DNA of 16,066 nt, from the NCBI GenBank assembly GCA_018712865.1, contig DVGH01000067.1:1-16066 (forward strand), read 5' to 3'. Within the stretch, counting starts at the first letter, position 1. Every line of letters starts with the position of its first letter. The position numbers and the translations under genes were made by a program. This DNA is from Scatavimonas merdipullorum (lineage in GTDB: Bacteria > Bacillota > Clostridia > Oscillospirales > Acutalibacteraceae). This document shows, one piece after another, positions 13,529 through 16,066 of the stretch. The notes below the pieces were generated by a model. The model did no database searches, had not been told where the DNA came from, and saw nothing but the letters and a program-made list of their open reading frames with translations.

Positions 13529-14125
13529 TTAATAGAAATAGCGGACAAATTTTATATTGTAAAAATCACAGGTTGTCAGATCGTTGGAGTTTGTTTCATT
13601 GATTAAAATATAATTTGCCCCTACACCGAGCAGAAATCCTTCTTTTGTTACGAGTGTATCGGAACCGACCAACATTTGTATTTCGATTCTGCGGCCGATC
13701 TGCGTACGCATAAAGCCGTTTAAGTATTGGATGCTTTCCCCTGTTACCGGAAAGGGCTGCGAATATTCTCGGATCATGCTGTATTCGTTTGCCTGTGTTG
13801 TGGCCATGCCGGCCGTTGTCCCAGACATGGTGCTTTGCATGCCTGTAGCGGGAGATGTGCCTATAGGCTCTCCTTGTACAGGCCTCGTAGAGCCTGTTGC
13901 AGGGTACCCCACCCCCAGCTGCTGTGCCTCTCTAAGCGTTCTTTCCAGTTCCAGCACTTCTTCCTCCGGCTCTCTCTGCCGCAATTGTGCCTGCGCCTGG
14001 TTATAAGCCGCAATTTGCTCAAGCGACGGAATGTTTGGTATAATATTTCCGGTTGGTACACAGCCGCCCTCGGGACAGTTGTTAAATCCGTAAATCTGTC
14101 CAAGGTCAATTGAATTGTTATCCAT
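13529..14125 (-). CDS. GerQ-like spore coat/germination protein (putative)
   Basis: A 198-residue soluble protein. The N-terminal half is low-complexity, rich in Gln, Glu, Ala, Thr, Gly and Pro, with a short charged helix (EEEVLELERTLREAQ). The conserved-looking end (about residues 125-198) reads QYLNGFMRTQIGRRIEIQML, then a Gly-rich strand region with GFLLGVGANYILINE and a Tyr-rich tail (KFVRYFY). The layout, a disordered N-terminus plus a small beta-rich C-terminal domain, matches GerQ, the coat protein that holds CwlJ at the spore surface and is crosslinked by transglutaminase. The assignment rests on that layout and on its place directly after a cwlJ-type gene; the sequence is clearly divergent. 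The start ATG 14125 has AGGGGG seven bases upstream. Confidence 0.7.
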   Translation of the reverse strand: MDNNSIDLGQIYGFNNCPEGGCVPTGNIIPNIPSLEQIAAYNQAQAQLRQREPEEEVLELERTLREAQQLGVGYPATGSTRPVQGEPIGTSPATGMQSTMSGTTAGMATTQANEYSMIREYSQPFPVTGESIQYLNGFMRTQIGRRIEIQMLVGSDTLVTKEGFLLGVGANYILINETNSNDLTTCDFYNIKFVRYFY

Positions 14126-14168
14126 AGTATTACCCCCTGATTTTCTTTAAAATGGCAGTGATAGGTTT

Positions 14169-14615
14169 TTAAGTACTTTCGTATTTTTCAGTTGGCGCAT
14201 AAAAGCAATGCGCGCCAACCCTTGTGTAAAAAATTCCCGTACCGTTTGGCGGGAAATATTGCGGACATGTGTCGCTATATGGATTAAAGAAAAATAAAGA
14301 GTTTCCAACCGGACCGAAAAAATTCCCCGCAAGCACCCAATCAACAATCTGGTATTGTATTTCGTCTGGTACGATATTGTAAACATTTTGCGGATTATAC
14401 TCGCCGCCTACCGTCGTTTGCATACAAACAAACTGTCTTGCCTGTTCTATAATGGCCCTGACGTCTCCACCCTGGCTGACTCGTGCAAATTCGCCGTATG
14501 GAACTGTAGCGCGGTTCATGATAACCGTAGCGACAGACGCCATTCCATCGTCGCCTTCACCGCCGGCTTCGCATTTGATCAGTCTTGCAAAAAGCTCCCT
14601 AGTATCCAGCGCCAA
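14169..14615 (-). CDS. cwlJ: Spore cortex-lytic hydrolase, CwlJ/SleB family
   Basis: About 148 residues, covering one Hydrolase_2 (SleB/CwlJ) domain without a signal peptide or peptidoglycan-binding domain, which favours CwlJ over SleB. The probable catalytic Glu is in LIKCEAGGEGDDGM, followed by ASVATVIMNRA, PQNVYNIV and the conserved NSLFFFNPYSDTC block and a C-terminal GAHCFYAP. CwlJ breaks down cortex peptidoglycan in response to Ca-DPA during germination. The TTG at 14615 is the chosen start because AGGTGG stands five bases upstream; a GTG at 14624 overlaps that ribosome binding site. A SigK-like promoter precedes it and the GerQ-like gene follows after about 43 bp, so the two form a likely mother-cell operon. 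Confidence 0.88.
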   Translation of the reverse strand: MALDTRELFARLIKCEAGGEGDDGMASVATVIMNRATVPYGEFARVSQGGDVRAIIEQARQFVCMQTTVGGEYNPQNVYNIVPDEIQYQIVDWVLAGNFFGPVGNSLFFFNPYSDTCPQYFPPNGTGIFYTRVGAHCFYAPTEKYEST

Positions 14616-14653
14616 AAAATCCACCTGCCTTTACGGTTATTGCTTTGCTTTTT

Positions 14654-14681
14654 TATTCTATGCCGCCTGAAAAAACGTTGT
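14654..14681 (-). promoter_or_regulatory. SigK-type promoter for cwlJ-gerQ-like operon
   Basis: On the minus strand, CATAGAATA (14662-14654) fits the SigK -10 pattern CATAnnnTA, and AC (14681-14680) lies 17 bases upstream, as expected for the short SigK -35. This agrees with mother-cell expression of coat-associated germination proteins. The -35 is too short to be decisive. Confidence 0.5.
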
Positions 14682-14690
14682 GACTTGTAC

Positions 14691-14719
14691 TTGACTTTCT
14701 ATGTGGGAACAAGTAAAAT
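14691..14719 (+). promoter_or_regulatory. SigA-type promoter for the tRNA-Ser gene
   Basis: TTGACT (14691-14696), 17 bases, TAAAAT (14714-14719), about 47 bp before the tRNA. A second TATAAT at 14735-14740 lacks a good -35. Confidence 0.6.
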
Positions 14720-14765
14720 AAGCATTGCTTGCTTTATAATAAAATAAGAAAAGCAGGTTTTATTT

Positions 14766-14858
14766 GGAGATGTACCCAAGTGGCTGAAGGGTCCGCACTC
14801 GAAATGCGGTAGGCCGGGGATTCCCGGCGCGAGAGTTCAAATCTCTCCATCTCCGCCA
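14766..14858 (+). tRNA. tRNA-Ser (anticodon CGA)
   Basis: A 93-nt class II tRNA with encoded CCA. The acceptor stem is GGAGATG (14766-14772) with CATCTCC (14848-14854), discriminator G, then CCA (14856-14858). The anticodon stem is CCGCA/TGCGG with loop CTCGAAA, giving CGA at 14800-14802 for codon UCG. A long GC-rich variable arm, as expected for serine, precedes the T arm GAGAGTTCAAATCTCTC. A terminator follows at once. Confidence 0.96.
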
Positions 14859-14860
14859 CG

Positions 14861-14900
14861 TCGGAGCAAGCTTTATTATATCGCTTGCTCCGATTTTTTT
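14861..14900 (+). terminator. Intrinsic terminator after tRNA-Ser
   Basis: TCGGAGCAAGC (14861-14871) pairs with GCTTGCTCCGA (14883-14893), followed by seven T residues. Confidence 0.88.
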
Positions 14901-14903
14901 GTA

Positions 14904-15248
14904 AAATCGGAGCGCAAGGCGCTCACAGAGCAGATACAGCGGACAAGAACAGGAAATCGCTGAAAAGCTGGATAAACTGCCCGATGTTCTGAAAGAGAAC
15001 GGTTATCCCGATGTGTAGGCGTTCATGGCAACCTACCACAAGGCGGAGGCGGTTGTGGAGCAGTACAACCGTGACCTTGCCGCATGGGAGCGACAAGTCA
15101 GGAAAAACAGAAACCCGCAGGAAAAGAGCAGGCAAAGCCGCCTGAACGGAAGAGCGTACTGAAACGCCTGCGCCAGCTTCAAGCAGAGGGCAGAGAGCGA
15201 AACCAGCCGAGACAGAGAAAGAAATCCTTTGACAGAGACAGCCGATAG
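14904..15248 (+). pseudogene. Decayed C-terminal remnant of a conjugative-transposon relaxase (Mob family)
   Basis: Three frames together give a relaxase-like C-terminus. The first reads KSERKALTEQIQRT. After a frame change comes QEIAEKLDKLPDVLKENGYP and DV, a TAG at about 15016, then AFMATYHKAEAVVEQYNRDL and AAWERQV. After another frame change comes GKEQAKPPERKSVLKRLRQL and onward to KKSFDRDSR and TAG (15246-15248). The alpha-helical, Lys/Glu/Gln-rich tail resembles relaxases of Tn1549-type integrative conjugative elements. The piece has no start, at least two frameshifts and a stop, and is much more GC-rich than the AT-rich DNA on its right, so it is a transferred, dying fragment. It begins directly after the tRNA terminator. 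Family assignment is by pattern only. Confidence 0.65.
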
Positions 15249-15258
15249 GCACGAAAAA

Positions 15259-15287
15259 CCGCCGCTATGGTATTACCCATGCGGCGG
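15259..15287. repeat. GC-rich hairpin after the relaxase remnant
   Basis: CCGCCGC (15259-15265) pairs with GCGGCGG (15281-15287), extended by ATGG/CCAT with a small bulge. It is not followed by a clear T-run on either strand. It may be an old terminator or an end structure of the transferred segment. Confidence 0.4.
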
Positions 15288-15301
15288 CATACATAAAAAT
15301 C

Positions 15302-15469
15302 TTATTTGTGTTCTGCAAGCGTGACTTTCATATCCTGAGCATTGATGATTGTTTCCTTTTTGCACTTCGGGCAGTATAGAGGAAAGTTTCTTAATTCTGC
15401 ATCTTCCCGTATCACTATGCGAGTTTTATTGCCGCAGATAGGGCAATATATCCATTGTTGCTTACTCAT
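15302..15469 (-). CDS. Cysteine-rich KTR domain protein, small zinc-ribbon type
   Basis: A 55-residue protein with two CxxC pairs, CPICGNKT and CPKCKKET, about 20 residues apart, the expected ligands of one zinc ion, plus KTRIVIREDAELRNFPLYC. It matches the cysteine-rich KTR family, small proteins often carried on clostridial conjugative elements; their job is unknown. The ATG at 15469 has AAGGGA about nine bases upstream; the frame extends to 15502 without better support. Its start overlaps the end of the DUF3021 gene by 8 bp (ATGAGTAA), suggesting translational coupling. Confidence 0.85.
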   Translation of the reverse strand: MSKQQWIYCPICGNKTRIVIREDAELRNFPLYCPKCKKETIINAQDMKVTLAEHK

Positions 15470-15932
15470 TTCTATTATCCCTTGTTTGAAACAATTTCTC
15501 ATTCATTTTTTTTACATTATACCTGCCTATACCAAACTGTATTATCCATATAACTACAAAAATTAAAGCGAAAATCCCAAAATAAATTAGAAATCCAACT
15601 ACACTATGTTCCATCCAATATGCAAAATAAGCGATTGGTAACATTATTACTGAAATAATTGAAAAGTAAATTCCTGTCTGCTTTACAATGCTCCAACTAT
15701 CCATTTCCCATATTACGGAACTTGCCGCAAACCCTGTACCTAATATTCCGCAAAGAACTGTTTGCAAAATGACAGCATTGATTTCATTTCCCATAATTGA
15801 TATGAGTTCGGGTACACAAGGCGAGTAATATCCATTTGCCCAACCAAGAGAAATCAAGATTGTAATTAAATAGCCCATTGTAATTCCAAGTGGAAAACCT
15901 AAAAGACTACGCTTAATAATTTTCTTTTTCAT
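15462..15932 (-). CDS. DUF3021-family four-helix membrane protein
   Basis: 156 residues with a basic N-terminus (MKKKIIKRS) and four hydrophobic stretches: GFPLGITMGYLITILISLGW, AVILQTVLCGILGTGFAAS, IYFSIISVIMLPIAYFAYW and VVGFLIYFGIFALIFVVIWI. It ends in a short charged tail. The pattern fits DUF3021 proteins, normally encoded directly after a LytTR response regulator and thought to modulate it at the membrane; no enzymatic role is known. The start ATG 15932 has GAGGTG six bases upstream; a GTG at 15941 lies within that site. The LytTR gene ends 10 bp upstream. Confidence 0.85.
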   Translation of the reverse strand: MKKKIIKRSLLGFPLGITMGYLITILISLGWANGYYSPCVPELISIMGNEINAVILQTVLCGILGTGFAASSVIWEMDSWSIVKQTGIYFSIISVIMLPIAYFAYWMEHSVVGFLIYFGIFALIFVVIWIIQFGIGRYNVKKMNEKLFQTRDNRNE

Positions 15933-15942
15933 AATATTCACC

Positions 15943-16066
15943 TCATATTCCTAATATCTTTTTTAGTTTTGGAACATAGCGTCTGGATACATATGTTGTT
16001 ATTCCATTTGATAATTTAACGCAAATTGTACCTGTAAAACTCAAGTCAAAATTATTGACTTTTTTT
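15943..16066 (-). CDS. LytTR-domain DNA-binding regulator, C-terminal end only
   Basis: The last 40 codons of a gene that continues beyond the window. The peptide includes FDLSFTGTICVKLSNGITTY and VSRRYVPKLKKILGI, then TGA at 15945-15943. The pattern of a strand, NG(I/K)xxxVSRRY and a final helix is the end of the LytTR DNA-binding domain. It is followed by DUF3021 in the usual LytTR-DUF3021 pairing, so it probably controls its own operon. Confidence 0.8.
   Translation of the reverse strand, partial: KKVNNFDLSFTGTICVKLSNGITTYVSRRYVPKLKKILGI

Noticed and set aside
13727..14113. Plus-strand ORFs over the gerQ-like gene
   Set aside because: They are antisense shadows of a gene with a good ribosome binding site and codon pattern on the minus strand.
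14923..15252. Minus-strand 109-residue ORF over the relaxase remnant
   Set aside because: Low-complexity antisense frame without a ribosome binding site; the plus strand shows recognisable relaxase pieces.
1..16066. CRISPR arrays or insertion-sequence transposases
   Set aside because: No regularly spaced direct repeats and no DDE or HUH transposase motifs were seen on either strand.

Overview
The window suggests a spore-forming, low-to-middling GC Clostridia-type Firmicute (Bacillota). Signs of this are a pro-SigK-type sporulation sigma factor, a CwlJ/SleB spore cortex hydrolase paired with a GerQ-like protein, many GTG/TTG starts with strong AGGAGG-type ribosome binding sites, and two large-serine-recombinase-family enzymes. 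The species cannot be fixed from the sequence.

The main feature is positions 2-8540. The 3' two thirds of the ferrous iron transporter gene feoB is cut into three pieces by two separate, compact elements, each carrying its own serine recombinase. Element 1 (about 605-3646) holds a 50-residue ORF, a DUF368/PopT-family undecaprenyl-phosphate transporter and a full-length large serine recombinase. Element 2 (about 3763-7813) holds a YfhO-family membrane glycosyltransferase-like protein and a short serine recombinase without a zinc ribbon. Removing 605-3646 and 3763-7813 gives one open frame (603 + 116 + 727 nt, 481 codons plus stop) that reads through the conserved FeoB motifs SMCMGFGCNACG and PCNGRFPALIAIITMFF. 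Joining the ends of each element yields a near-symmetrical attP-like site centred on a 2-bp core: TG for element 1 and TT for element 2. Full-length FeoB therefore needs two independent excisions. Both cargo genes are antisense to feoB and belong to families that use undecaprenyl-phosphate lipid carriers.

From 8541 to 14860 the window looks like ordinary core chromosome. feoB ends at a bidirectional terminator, facing a LacI-family regulator that lies just downstream of sigK. Next come prfC (release factor 3), divergent promoters, hemW (radical-SAM heme chaperone), and a convergent cwlJ-gerQ-like spore germination pair with a SigK-type promoter. A tRNA-Ser(CGA) gene follows, with its own promoter and terminator.

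From about 14904 to the end is mobile-element debris. The decayed C-terminus of a conjugative-transposon relaxase starts just past the tRNA terminator. After it, on the minus strand, is a coupled set: the end of a LytTR regulator, a DUF3021 membrane protein and a cysteine-rich KTR protein.
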